Below are positions 1 to 6,103 of a stretch of DNA of 7,639 nt, piece by piece; the stretch's first letter is position 1; every line of letters begins with the position of its first letter. Origin of the DNA: CAUPWF01 sp964367905 (GTDB lineage Bacteria; Bacillota; Clostridia; Lachnospirales; Lachnospiraceae); contig CAYIZP010000077.1 in NCBI GenBank assembly GCA_964367905.1, positions 1 to 7,639 of the forward strand, written 5' to 3'. The position numbers and the translations under genes are program-made. The notes under the pieces are model-generated. The model was given only the letters and a program-made list of their open reading frames with translations. It had not been told where the DNA came from and made no database searches.

Positions 1-72
1 TTCCTCTTCTGATTCCACTTCCTCTTCTGATTCCACTTCCTCTTCTGATTCCACTTCCTCTTGCGACTCAAC
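1..72 (-). repeat. 18-bp in-frame tandem repeat encoding VESEEE
   Basis: Three identical 18-bp units (1-18, 19-36, 37-54; TTCCTCTTCTGATTCCAC on the plus strand) are followed by a diverged fourth unit (55-72, coding VESQEE). The unit length is a multiple of three, so a change in copy number would lengthen or shorten the acidic tail without shifting the frame. The array touches the window edge, so its true copy number is unknown. Confidence 0.95.
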
Positions 73-468
73 TTCTTTTATTTCTTCCACTTCTCCTAGT
101 TCTATTCCTTCGGACTCTTCTGCTATCATCTCCTCTTCGTGAAACTCTTCCTCTTCTTCTAGGAATTTAACTGCAGTACCATATGCCAAAATCTCTGCGG
201 CGCCATCTACAATTCCACTTGCACCATATCGAATTCCGATAATTGCATCTGCCCCCATTTCTATCGCTTCCACCACCATTCTAGCAGTCGCCTCTGATCG
301 TGCCGAATCCATCATACCTGTATAAGAAGGAAGTTCTCCTCCAATCAATGTCTTAAAACTGCTTAAAATATCTTTTCCCGCATGTACCGAGCGCACCGTA
401 GTGCCTTTCACCATTCCAATTACATCAATCTCCTTATTCGGAACATACTCCAATGTTAATAAAATCAT
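1..468 (-). CDS. YbjQ/UPF0145-family protein with Glu-rich C-terminal tail (3' end outside window)
   Basis: Residues 1-102 read as a YbjQ (UPF0145, DUF74) domain: a beta-rich start followed by VKGTTVRS (about 20-27), then GGELPSYTGMMDSAR (43-57), a helix with RMVVEAIEMGADAIIG (63-78), and an end at AYGTAVKF (95-102). The family forms small oligomeric barrels; its 'heavy-metal-binding' label is weakly supported and the function is unknown. Normal members stop near 105 residues. Here the frame continues at least 54 more residues, most of them Glu, ending at the window edge in VESEEE repeats, so the stop codon is not seen. No signal peptide or membrane segment is visible. The start ATG at 466-468 is set by the SD AGGGAG (478-483, 9-nt spacer) and by a good promoter just upstream (542-569). 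It is divergent from the carbamate kinase gene. The domain assignment is secure; the role of the tail is unknown. Confidence 0.85.
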   Translation of the reverse strand, partial: MILLTLEYVPNKEIDVIGMVKGTTVRSVHAGKDILSSFKTLIGGELPSYTGMMDSARSEATARMVVEAIEMGADAIIGIRYGASGIVDGAAEILAYGTAVKFLEEEEEFHEEEMIAEESEGIELGEVEEIKEVESQEEVESEEEVESEEEVESEEE

Positions 469-541
469 AGACCAATTCTCCCTCTTTCCTTCATACACTT
501 CTATAGTACTTACCCATTCATCTTATTCACTTCTAGTCCAA

Positions 542-569
542 ATTATATCATAAACTTTCCATTTTTCAA
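542..569 (-). promoter_or_regulatory. Probable sigma-A promoter of the YbjQ-family gene
   Basis: Read on the minus strand there is a -35 TTGAAA (564-569), a 16-bp spacer and a perfect -10 TATAAT (542-547). Transcription would start near 535, giving a leader of roughly 65 nt before the ATG at 468. I saw no riboswitch-like fold in that leader by eye. Confidence 0.75.
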
Positions 570-619
570 GCCATCTAATGTATAGTTGCTATATATCAAC
601 TTTATTTTTTACAGAATCA

Positions 620-648
620 TTGCATTTTCCTGAAAAAGAACGTATAAT
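620..648 (+). promoter_or_regulatory. Probable sigma-A promoter of the carbamate kinase gene
   Basis: A -35 TTGCAT (620-625), a 17-bp spacer and a perfect -10 TATAAT (643-648) lie 35 nt before the ATG at 683. The expected transcription start is about 655, giving a short leader that contains only the SD. This position rules out the longer open frame that begins at 578, because translation would have to start upstream of the promoter. No convincing ArgR or CcpA operator was recognised. Confidence 0.8.
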
Positions 649-682
649 TTTTACAAATAATCAAAAAGTGAGGATTTGCATT

Positions 683-1609
683 ATGAAAAAAAGAATTGTT
701 GTAGCACTTGGTCACAAAGCACTTGGAACCACCCTACCAGAACAAAAAATCGCAGTAAAAAATACTTCAAAGTCAATTGGCGACTTAATAGAAAAAGGAT
801 ATCAAGTTGTAATCACACATAGCAACGCGCCACAGGTTGGCATGATACACACTGCTATGAATGAACTAGGGGCTTATCACGAAGAATATACCCATGCACC
901 AATGTCAGTATGTTCAGCCATGTCCCAAGGATATATCGGTTACGATTTACAAAATGGAATCAGAGAAGAGTTAATGAATCGTGGTATTTATCAAACTGTA
1001 TCTACCATCATCTCACAAGTATTAGTAGAGCCGTATGATGAGGCATTTTCAAACCCAACAAAAATCGTTGGACGTGTTTTGACCAAAGCAGAAGCTGATG
1101 CCGAAGAGGAGAAAGGTAATTATGTAGTAAAATGTGAGCGTGGATACCGCCGTATTGTCGCCGCGCCAAAACCAAAGGATATCGTAGAAATCGAGGCTAT
1201 CAAAGCTCTGCTAGATGCAAACCAAGTAGTAATCGCCTGTGGAGGCGGTGGAATCCCTGTATTCCAACAAGGTAGCCATCTCAAGGGAGCAAGCGCTGTT
1301 ATCGAAAAAGATATAATTGCTGGAAAATTAGCAGAGCTTATCGACGCTGATAAATTATTGATTTTAACCAGCGTAGAGAAGGTATGTTTAAATTATAAAA
1401 AATCAAATGAAACTCCTTTGGATACTATGACGATTCGCGAGGCAAAACAGTATTTGGAAGAGGGACATTTTGAAGAACACTCCATGCTTCCTAAAATCGA
1501 GTCTTCCATCAAATTCCTTGTGTCAGGAAGCGATCGACAAGCTATCATCACTACATTCGACCATGTGTCTGATGCATTATACGGAAAAAATGGTACCACA
1601 ATAAACTAG
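683..1609 (+). CDS. arcC: Carbamate kinase homologue with substituted glycine loops
   Basis: A 308-residue member of the amino-acid kinase fold, of full family length. Carbamate kinase reversibly transfers phosphate between carbamoyl phosphate and ADP in the cytoplasm. Landmarks are VVALG (6-10), VVITH-x-N-x-PQVG (42-53), PMSVC-x-AMSQGYIGYDLQN (73-91), K127, AAPKPKDIVEIEAI (160-173), VIACGGGGIPV (183-193), ASAVIEKD (203-210), LLILTSVEKVCLNY (225-238) and SMLPKIE (267-273). K127, K209/D210 and K271 sit where the family's functional lysines and aspartate are expected. Oddly, GGNA is GHKA (10-13), HGNGPQ is HSNAPQ (46-51), CGAMSQ is CSAMSQ and the usual GSM is HSM (266-268). The start at 683 has SD GTGAGGA (668-674, 8-nt spacer) and follows the promoter. 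The gene appears monocistronic; no arginine deiminase or transcarbamylase genes are visible next to it. The family is secure; the exact substrate is less so. Confidence 0.9.
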   Translation: MKKRIVVALGHKALGTTLPEQKIAVKNTSKSIGDLIEKGYQVVITHSNAPQVGMIHTAMNELGAYHEEYTHAPMSVCSAMSQGYIGYDLQNGIREELMNRGIYQTVSTIISQVLVEPYDEAFSNPTKIVGRVLTKAEADAEEEKGNYVVKCERGYRRIVAAPKPKDIVEIEAIKALLDANQVVIACGGGGIPVFQQGSHLKGASAVIEKDIIAGKLAELIDADKLLILTSVEKVCLNYKKSNETPLDTMTIREAKQYLEEGHFEEHSMLPKIESSIKFLVSGSDRQAIITTFDHVSDALYGKNGTTIN

Positions 1610-1617
1610 ATATTGTC

Positions 1618-1656
1618 TAAATAATAAGGGTGTACTTTGCACACCCTTATTATTTA
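1618..1656. terminator. Bidirectional intrinsic terminator between convergent genes
   Basis: A perfect 16-bp inverted repeat (1618-1633 with 1641-1656) encloses a 7-nt loop. The core GGGTGT/ACACCC is flanked by AT-rich arms, so each strand has a GC core followed by a T-rich arm (TTATTATTTA on both strands). It ends the carbamate kinase transcript from the left and the LRR transcript from the right. Its right arm overlaps the LRR stop codon (TTA at 1654-1656 on the plus strand). Confidence 0.85.
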
Positions 1657-3042
1657 CTGAAACAACGTTTCCACATGTTCTACTGCCGTCCAATCCTCAA
1701 CAAGATTCCCGCCCAAATCCAAGAAGTATAAATAAGGCAGATGCTCCAATGGACCGACATCGACGATTTGGTTGCCACTTAAATCAAGCATATCAATTTG
1801 TTCTAGGTTTTCCAACACTTGAATATCCTTGATGAGATTATCGGACAGATTCAAATACGTCAGACTAGTTAAACCAGCCAAGTCACTAATATTAGCAATT
1901 CTATTTTTATTTAAATCTAAAATCGAAATATCTTTTTTATTCTCAAGTGCAGATAAATCTACAATTTCATTTCCTGAGAGAGAAACAAATTCCAAGTTTT
2001 CCATGGACTTCAAGGCACTGATGTCACCAAATCCACAATCATCAGCATAAAAGTTTACCATCTTCGTCATTCCAGATACCACACTGATATCTTCTATCCT
2101 CTGATCATTCATCGTCAACTTCTCCAAATTGGTTAGCTGTTCGATAGGGCTAATATCATTGATTCCATTTCCAGAAATTATCAATTCTCTCAAATTCGTC
2201 AATTCTGCCAACGCACGAATATCACTCACTCCATTCCCCTCTATTTCAAGAACTTCCAACTGTTTCATTCCGGCCAATACACTGATATCAGTCACTCCAT
2301 TCCAATTCAGCCGAAGTTCCTTCAAATTAGGCATATTACTCAGTATCTCAATATCTGTTATTCCGCAACTACTCAAATCCAATTTTTCAATCCGAGTAAA
2401 ATTTTCCAATACATGAAAATCTATAATTGAATTCTCTGATAAATCCAAAGATTTCAAGTTCGTAAGGTCACTCAAATCCTCTATGCTGGTAATCTGATTT
2501 CCTCCTAAATCTAATTTTTCTAATTTTGTGTGGTTTTTCAAATCACCGATATCTTTTATGAAATTATCCGATAATCCCAATTCCACCAATTCAGTGTGAT
2601 TTCTCAGCACCTTTATATCTGTGATACCATTGCTGTTAAGATCTAATTCTTTTAATTTTGTCAACTCTCCCAACACACGAATACTGGGCACATTACACCA
2701 GGCCAAATCCAACACTTCTAAGTTTTTCACCCTAGATAGACTTTCTATGCTTCCTATGCTGTCCTCGAAAAATTCCAGACTTGTAATACTTAAAAACTCT
2801 TCTTCTGTCACTTCGTTAATCGGCTTATCCAATTGAAAGGATATTTCCTCATCAATAATCGGATTTGGCAACCAATATGTCGTTGCTAGGTAAAATAATA
2901 AAAAGCCGAAACAAGCGACTACCACCACTCCTCCAACAATCGCCCCCATCATAACCCGAGGTTTCATTCGTGATTCTTCACATTGAGGACATGTTTTATG
3001 TATCTCTGTATCGTAAAAATGGCCTTTTTTACAAGTAGTCAT
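1654..3042 (-). CDS. Membrane-anchored leucine-rich-repeat protein with N-terminal zinc-ribbon-like motif
   Basis: The 462-residue product has three parts. Residues 4-21 hold C-x3-H-x9-C-x2-C (C4, H8, C18, C21, with KGHFYD and CPQC), like the short zinc-ribbon tags that begin many clostridial membrane or FHA proteins. Residues 31-55 form one strongly hydrophobic membrane helix preceded by K and R, which predicts the N-terminus inside and the rest outside. From about residue 85 to the end there are roughly 16-17 LRRs of 22 residues with the pattern LxxLxLxxNxIxDIxxL, of the SDS22/internalin class. There is no LPXTG, GW or other wall anchor. Three in-frame starts exist: GTG 3057, ATG 3048 and ATG 3042. 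I chose 3042 because SD GGAGAG (3050-3055) is 7 nt before it. It has its own promoter at 3085-3113. The ligand is unknown; protein-protein recognition at the cell surface is the family expectation. Confidence 0.88.
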   Translation of the reverse strand: MTTCKKGHFYDTEIHKTCPQCEESRMKPRVMMGAIVGGVVVVACFGFLLFYLATTYWLPNPIIDEEISFQLDKPINEVTEEEFLSITSLEFFEDSIGSIESLSRVKNLEVLDLAWCNVPSIRVLGELTKLKELDLNSNGITDIKVLRNHTELVELGLSDNFIKDIGDLKNHTKLEKLDLGGNQITSIEDLSDLTNLKSLDLSENSIIDFHVLENFTRIEKLDLSSCGITDIEILSNMPNLKELRLNWNGVTDISVLAGMKQLEVLEIEGNGVSDIRALAELTNLRELIISGNGINDISPIEQLTNLEKLTMNDQRIEDISVVSGMTKMVNFYADDCGFGDISALKSMENLEFVSLSGNEIVDLSALENKKDISILDLNKNRIANISDLAGLTSLTYLNLSDNLIKDIQVLENLEQIDMLDLSGNQIVDVGPLEHLPYLYFLDLGGNLVEDWTAVEHVETLFQ

Positions 3043-3084
3043 TGGCATTCTCTCCACACCTCTCTTCCCATATTTATATTCTTA

Positions 3085-3113
3085 AGTATAGCACAAACCC
3101 CACATTTTTTAAA
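3085..3113 (-). promoter_or_regulatory. Probable extended -10 promoter of the LRR gene
   Basis: On the minus strand TGC-TATACT (3085-3093) matches an extended -10 element, with a weak -35 TTTAAA (3108-3113) 17 bp upstream. Transcription would begin near 3078, about 36 nt before the chosen ATG at 3042. The -35 box lies directly beside the GC-rich palindrome at 3115-3147. Confidence 0.6.
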
Positions 3114-3114
3114 T

Positions 3115-3147
3115 GGGGACGGGGAAAAATGACATTTCCCCGTCCCC
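3115..3147. repeat. GC-rich perfect palindrome, REP-like, possibly also a terminator
   Basis: GGGGACGGGGAAA (3115-3127) pairs perfectly with TTTCCCCGTCCCC (3135-3147) around a 7-nt loop: a 13-bp stem far richer in G+C than the surrounding DNA. It starts 6 nt after the DUF1540 stop codon and could stop that transcript, but no T-run follows it on either strand, so it is not a textbook terminator. The GGGGACGGGG sequence recalls dispersed REP-type palindromes that RAYT/Y1 transposases are thought to mobilise. That link is from memory and inference; no transposase is in the window. Confidence 0.7.
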
Positions 3148-3153
3148 GATAAT

Positions 3154-3468
3154 CTACTTTGCACAAAAACTTGAACACTCTGTATCACAACATTGACAGG
3201 CGTTGCTTCCATTCACTTCTACATTTGTAGCTACACATTCACACATATTATTATGCGTGCAATTTGTTGCGTCGCAATTAATTGCCGAATACAGAGACGC
3301 CGACTTATTCGAGTTTGTATAACTCGTCATGGAACTGTCTTGAAAGCTATCACAGCATGTTTCTGATTTTGTCTTCGCTGCGTTACCACTCACCTTGATG
3401 TCGTTTTTGTCACAACAGTGTTCCTTGTTGTGTACGCATGTTTTTACAACACATTTTAATTCTGGCAT
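3154..3468 (-). CDS. Cys-rich protein with two DUF1540 modules
   Basis: The 104-residue product carries 15 cysteines. Residues 6-42 match the DUF1540 pattern C-x4-C-x-HN, then Cys, a short IKVSG strand (24-28), an A-rich turn and TCCDSF (37-42). Residues 65-101 repeat it: C65, C70-THNN, C76/C78, VEVNG (83-87), then C91, C93/C94, C98 and SSF. A Ser/Thr/Asn-rich linker (43-62) joins them. The paired Cys/His pattern suggests metal binding, probably zinc, but the family has no established function. There is no signal peptide or membrane helix. The start is set by a strong SD GGGAGG (3478-3483, 9-nt spacer). That SD is part of a long hairpin (3470-3518), so translation may be restrained. The gene follows thrS by 71 nt with no clear promoter between, so it may be read through from thrS. 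Confidence 0.88.
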   Translation of the reverse strand: MPELKCVVKTCVHNKEHCCDKNDIKVSGNAAKTKSETCCDSFQDSSMTSYTNSNKSASLYSAINCDATNCTHNNMCECVATNVEVNGSNACQCCDTECSSFCAK

Positions 3469-3469
3469 A

Positions 3470-3518
3470 AAATAATACCTCCCTAATATTTTAATTTCAT
3501 ATTACAGAGGTATTATTT
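3470..3518 (-). promoter_or_regulatory. Hairpin covering the DUF1540 gene ribosome binding site
   Basis: In the minus-strand RNA, AAATAATACCTC (from 3518-3507) pairs perfectly with GAGGTATTATTT (from 3481-3470) over 12 bp. An inner stem TAATAT/ATATTA (3499-3504 with 3484-3489) closes a 9-nt loop. The 3' arm contains the GAGG of the Shine-Dalgarno sequence and the spacer up to 1 nt before the ATG. Four Us (ending at 3469) follow the stem, so it could also act as a weak terminator for thrS. The pairing is directly visible; the regulatory role is inferred. Confidence 0.6.
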
Positions 3519-3539
3519 GCAGTTTTATTTCATTTTATT

Positions 3540-5510
3540 CTATTTGTTTTTCTCTTCTTGAGCCACTTCGATTTGACGAATTTCTTTTTTACGAATTTCC
3601 TTCGTGATTTCATCAACAAACCGGTCTAATGGTTTTTGACCTTCATCTCCAAGATATCTGCTTCTCACCGAAACTAAGTTTTGTTCTTCTTCATTCGCAC
3701 CAACTACTAGAATATATGGAATCTTGTGGAGTCTTGCATCACGAATCTTGTAACCGATTTTCTCACCACGCTCATCCACGGAGCAACGAACCCCATTTTC
3801 AGCCAATTCATCCGCAACCTTATTTGCATAGTCATGATATTTCTCTGAAATCGGAAGCACCTTAACTTGCAATGGGCATAACCAAGTAGGGAATAATCCC
3901 GCATATTTTTCGATAATCCATGCCAATGTTCTCTCATAACATCCCATAGATGTTCGATGTATAATATATGGTCTTTTTTTCTCGCCATTGCTATCAATAT
4001 ATGTCATATCAAATCGCTCTGCCAAGAACATATCCAATTGAATTGTAATCATAGTATCTTCTTTTCCATACACACTCTTCGCCTGAATATCTAACTTCGG
4101 CCCGTAAAACGCCGACTCACCTTCAGACTCCGTATATTCCAACCCAATATGATTCAAGATGTTTCGCATCATATTTTCAACTTCGTCCCAAGTCTCTCTT
4201 GTTCCTAGGTATTTCTCCATATTTGCTGGATCCGATAAAGATAGGCGATAAGATACATCTTCCGCTAATCCCAAAGTGGTCAAGAAATATTTCGCTAAAT
4301 CCACACAGTTTTTAAACTCTTCTTCAATCTGCTCTGGTGTCACAACTAGATGCCCCTCACTGATTGTAAATTGACGCACTCTCGTTAGTCCATGCATCTC
4401 TCCCGAGTCTTCATTTCTAAACAGCGTAGATGTTTCACCATATCTGATCGGCAAATCACGATAACTTTTTTGACTCTGTTTATAGATATAATATTGGAAC
4501 GGACAAGTCATTGGGCGAAGCGCAAATACTTCTTCATCTTCTTTCTCTTCATCCCCCAGAACAAACATCCCATCCTTATAATGTCCCCAGTGATCCGATA
4601 TTACATAAAGATCTTTTTTTGCCATCATAGGAGTTTTTGTTCTCACATATCCATTCTTTGTTTCTACATCCTCCACCCAACGCTGCAATTCTTGCATCAT
4701 AATAGTACCATTTGGCATAATCAGTGGCAATCCCTGCCCGATTACATCGACCGTTGTAAAGATTTCCATCTCACGCCCTAATTTATTATGGTCGCGTTTC
4801 TTTATTTCTTCCAAATATTCCAAATATGCATTGAGTTCATCTTTTTTTGCAAATGCGGTACCATAGACTCTGGTAAGCATTTTATTTTTCTCACTACCTC
4901 GCCAATACGCTCCAGAGGAATTGATTAACTTGAAGGCTTTAATGTTCTTTGTAGACATCAAATGTGGTCCTGCACACAAATCTATGAACCCACCTTGGTC
5001 ATAGAACGAAATTACTGCATCTGAAGCCAACTCTTGAATCAACTCCACCTTGTACAATTCACCTTTTTCCTCCATAAAACGAAGCGCCTCTTCCTTCGGT
5101 AGCTCGAATCGCTCGATTTTATGACCAGCCTTGATGATCTTCTTCATTTCCTTCTCAATCGCATCCAAGTCTTCTCGTGAAAATGGAGGGCAATCAAAAT
5201 CATAATAATATCCATTCTCAATCGCTGGTCCAATTGCAATCTTAGCATCAGGATGTAAATTCTTCACTGCTTGTGCCAAAATATGAGCTGTGGTATGACG
5301 AAGCACTTGCACACCTTCTTCATCATTCTGGGTCAAAATGCTCAACTCACAGTCTTCACTCAATGTCGTTCTAATATCTAACACGCTATCATTCACCTTG
5401 CCTGCAACTGCAACTCTTGCAAGACCTTCACTAATATCCGCTGCTACTTCAAGTATTGTTTTATTCTCTGCATACTCCTTTACAGATCCGTCTTTTAATG
5501 TAATTTTCAT
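3540..5510 (-). CDS. thrS: Threonyl-tRNA synthetase
   Basis: The 656-residue class II synthetase charges tRNA-Thr with threonine in the cytoplasm. It shows the full order: TGS domain (1-60), editing domain with HTTAH (72-76) and CAGPH (179-183), catalytic core (about 245-540), and C-terminal anticodon-binding domain (about 545-640, starting CPLQVKVLPI). The zinc ligands expected from the family are present as C336 (MTCP), H387 (SEGH) and H518 (IIHRT). Motif 2 arginine is R365 (LFRNEDSGEMHG) and motif 3 has ERTLAWIIEKYAG with R527. Motif 2 (YGETSTLFRNE, TISEGH) and motif 3 (SMGCYER) differ from the E. coli type (AEFGSCHRNE, DDAH, GSMER). The start ATG 5510 follows SD GGAGAGG (5520-5526, 9-nt spacer); a TTG at 5528 is less likely because it lies before that SD. 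It sits 38 nt after the thioesterase gene, and no T-box leader is visible. Confidence 0.97.
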   Translation of the reverse strand: MKITLKDGSVKEYAENKTILEVAADISEGLARVAVAGKVNDSVLDIRTTLSEDCELSILTQNDEEGVQVLRHTTAHILAQAVKNLHPDAKIAIGPAIENGYYYDFDCPPFSREDLDAIEKEMKKIIKAGHKIERFELPKEEALRFMEEKGELYKVELIQELASDAVISFYDQGGFIDLCAGPHLMSTKNIKAFKLINSSGAYWRGSEKNKMLTRVYGTAFAKKDELNAYLEYLEEIKKRDHNKLGREMEIFTTVDVIGQGLPLIMPNGTIMMQELQRWVEDVETKNGYVRTKTPMMAKKDLYVISDHWGHYKDGMFVLGDEEKEDEEVFALRPMTCPFQYYIYKQSQKSYRDLPIRYGETSTLFRNEDSGEMHGLTRVRQFTISEGHLVVTPEQIEEEFKNCVDLAKYFLTTLGLAEDVSYRLSLSDPANMEKYLGTRETWDEVENMMRNILNHIGLEYTESEGESAFYGPKLDIQAKSVYGKEDTMITIQLDMFLAERFDMTYIDSNGEKKRPYIIHRTSMGCYERTLAWIIEKYAGLFPTWLCPLQVKVLPISEKYHDYANKVADELAENGVRCSVDERGEKIGYKIRDARLHKIPYILVVGANEEEQNLVSVRSRYLGDEGQKPLDRFVDEITKEIRKKEIRQIEVAQEEKNK

Positions 5511-5548
5511 TATTACACGCCTCTCCAACTTATATGTCTCACCTCACT

Positions 5549-6049
5549 TTAAAGGGAGTCATAATCTTTCTCTTCTATTTTTTTCTCTTCTTTTGCCTCC
5601 AATTCTTCTGGACGCAACTTACTATTCTTATAATCTTCCAGTCCTTTTCGAAGCATTTGGTGATATTCAATGGCCTCTCGTTTGAGTGAAACTGGATTTC
5701 CATTCTGCCCCAAGAAACAATGTTTCGTTTCTCCCGTACACATTGTTCTTCCACTTGCATTATCCATCACTTGGTAACCTACTGTCATCCGTATCCCATT
5801 ATATTCCTTGATATTCGTGACAATCGTAACTACATCACCAAAACGTACCATTCTGAGATAGCTAGCATGTGCTTCTAACACTGGGCTGATGAACCCTGCC
5901 GCTTCCATGCCCGCATAGCCCATTCCCATCTGTTCCATGTAATCCGTTCGCGCTTCTTCAAACCAACGAATATAATTAGAATGATGAACAACGCCCATCT
6001 GATCCGTTTCATAGTACTGCACCTTATGACGATATTTGTTTTTACCCAT
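5549..6049 (-). CDS. Acyl-CoA thioesterase, 4-hydroxybenzoyl-CoA thioesterase (YbgC/FadM) type
   Basis: The 166-residue product is a single hot-dog-fold domain (about 5-138) that hydrolyses acyl-CoA thioesters in the cytoplasm. The signature YYETDQMGVVHHSNYIRWFEEAR runs from residue 12 to 34. D16 is the expected catalytic aspartate and H22/H23 the conserved His before the NY. LRMVRFGD (65-72) and TGETKHCFL (105-113) match later strands of the fold. The last 28 residues (139-166) form a charged Glu/Lys tail beyond the usual family end. The start ATG 6049 has SD GAGGGGG (6056-6062) 6 nt upstream; the frame also opens at a TTG (6076), which lies inside a hairpin and is rejected. It is the middle gene of the SEC-C, thioesterase, thrS set. 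The natural substrate cannot be told from sequence. Confidence 0.93.
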   Translation of the reverse strand: MGKNKYRHKVQYYETDQMGVVHHSNYIRWFEEARTDYMEQMGMGYAGMEAAGFISPVLEAHASYLRMVRFGDVVTIVTNIKEYNGIRMTVGYQVMDNASGRTMCTGETKHCFLGQNGNPVSLKREAIEYHQMLRKGLEDYKNSKLRPEELEAKEEKKIEEKDYDSL

Positions 6050-6073
6050 AACGAACCCCCTCTTCAACTTATT

Positions 6074-6095
6074 CAAGACTGCCGAGGCAGTCTTG
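6074..6095 (-). promoter_or_regulatory. Intercistronic hairpin between the SEC-C and thioesterase genes
   Basis: CAAGACTGC (6074-6082) pairs perfectly with GCAGTCTTG (6087-6095) around a 4-nt loop, 8 nt past the SEC-C stop and 12 nt before the thioesterase SD. No U-tract follows on the minus strand, so full termination is unlikely. Roles in partial attenuation, mRNA processing or 3'-end protection are possible. Confidence 0.6.
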
Positions 6096-6103
6096 TATTA
6101 GTG

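Noticed and set aside
570..642. Possible ArgR (ARG box) or CcpA operator before the carbamate kinase gene
   Set aside because: Only weak partial matches (for example GTTG-8-CAAC near 587-600) were found; none fits a consensus well enough to report.
578..682. N-terminal extension of the carbamate kinase frame
   Set aside because: It overlaps the promoter at 620-648, lacks a good SD, and the family's normal N-terminus begins at 683.
1829..2836. Several plus-strand frames opposite the LRR gene
   Set aside because: They arise from the 66-bp periodicity of the LRR coding repeats read on the other strand.
3707..3997. 96-codon minus-strand frame inside thrS
   Set aside because: It is an alternative frame of the thrS C-terminal region with no family resemblance.
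4392..4781. 129-codon plus-strand open frame inside thrS
   Set aside because: It lies antisense to the conserved thrS catalytic core, has low-complexity composition and shows no recognisable domain; a shadow frame.
5511..5548. T-box leader before thrS
   Set aside because: The gap is 38 nt and holds only the SD and A/T-rich sequence; a T-box needs far more.
5338..5685. 115-codon plus-strand frame across the thrS start and the thioesterase end
   Set aside because: It is antisense to two well-supported genes and their ribosome binding site; the hydrophobic stretch is a by-product of the opposite-strand codons.
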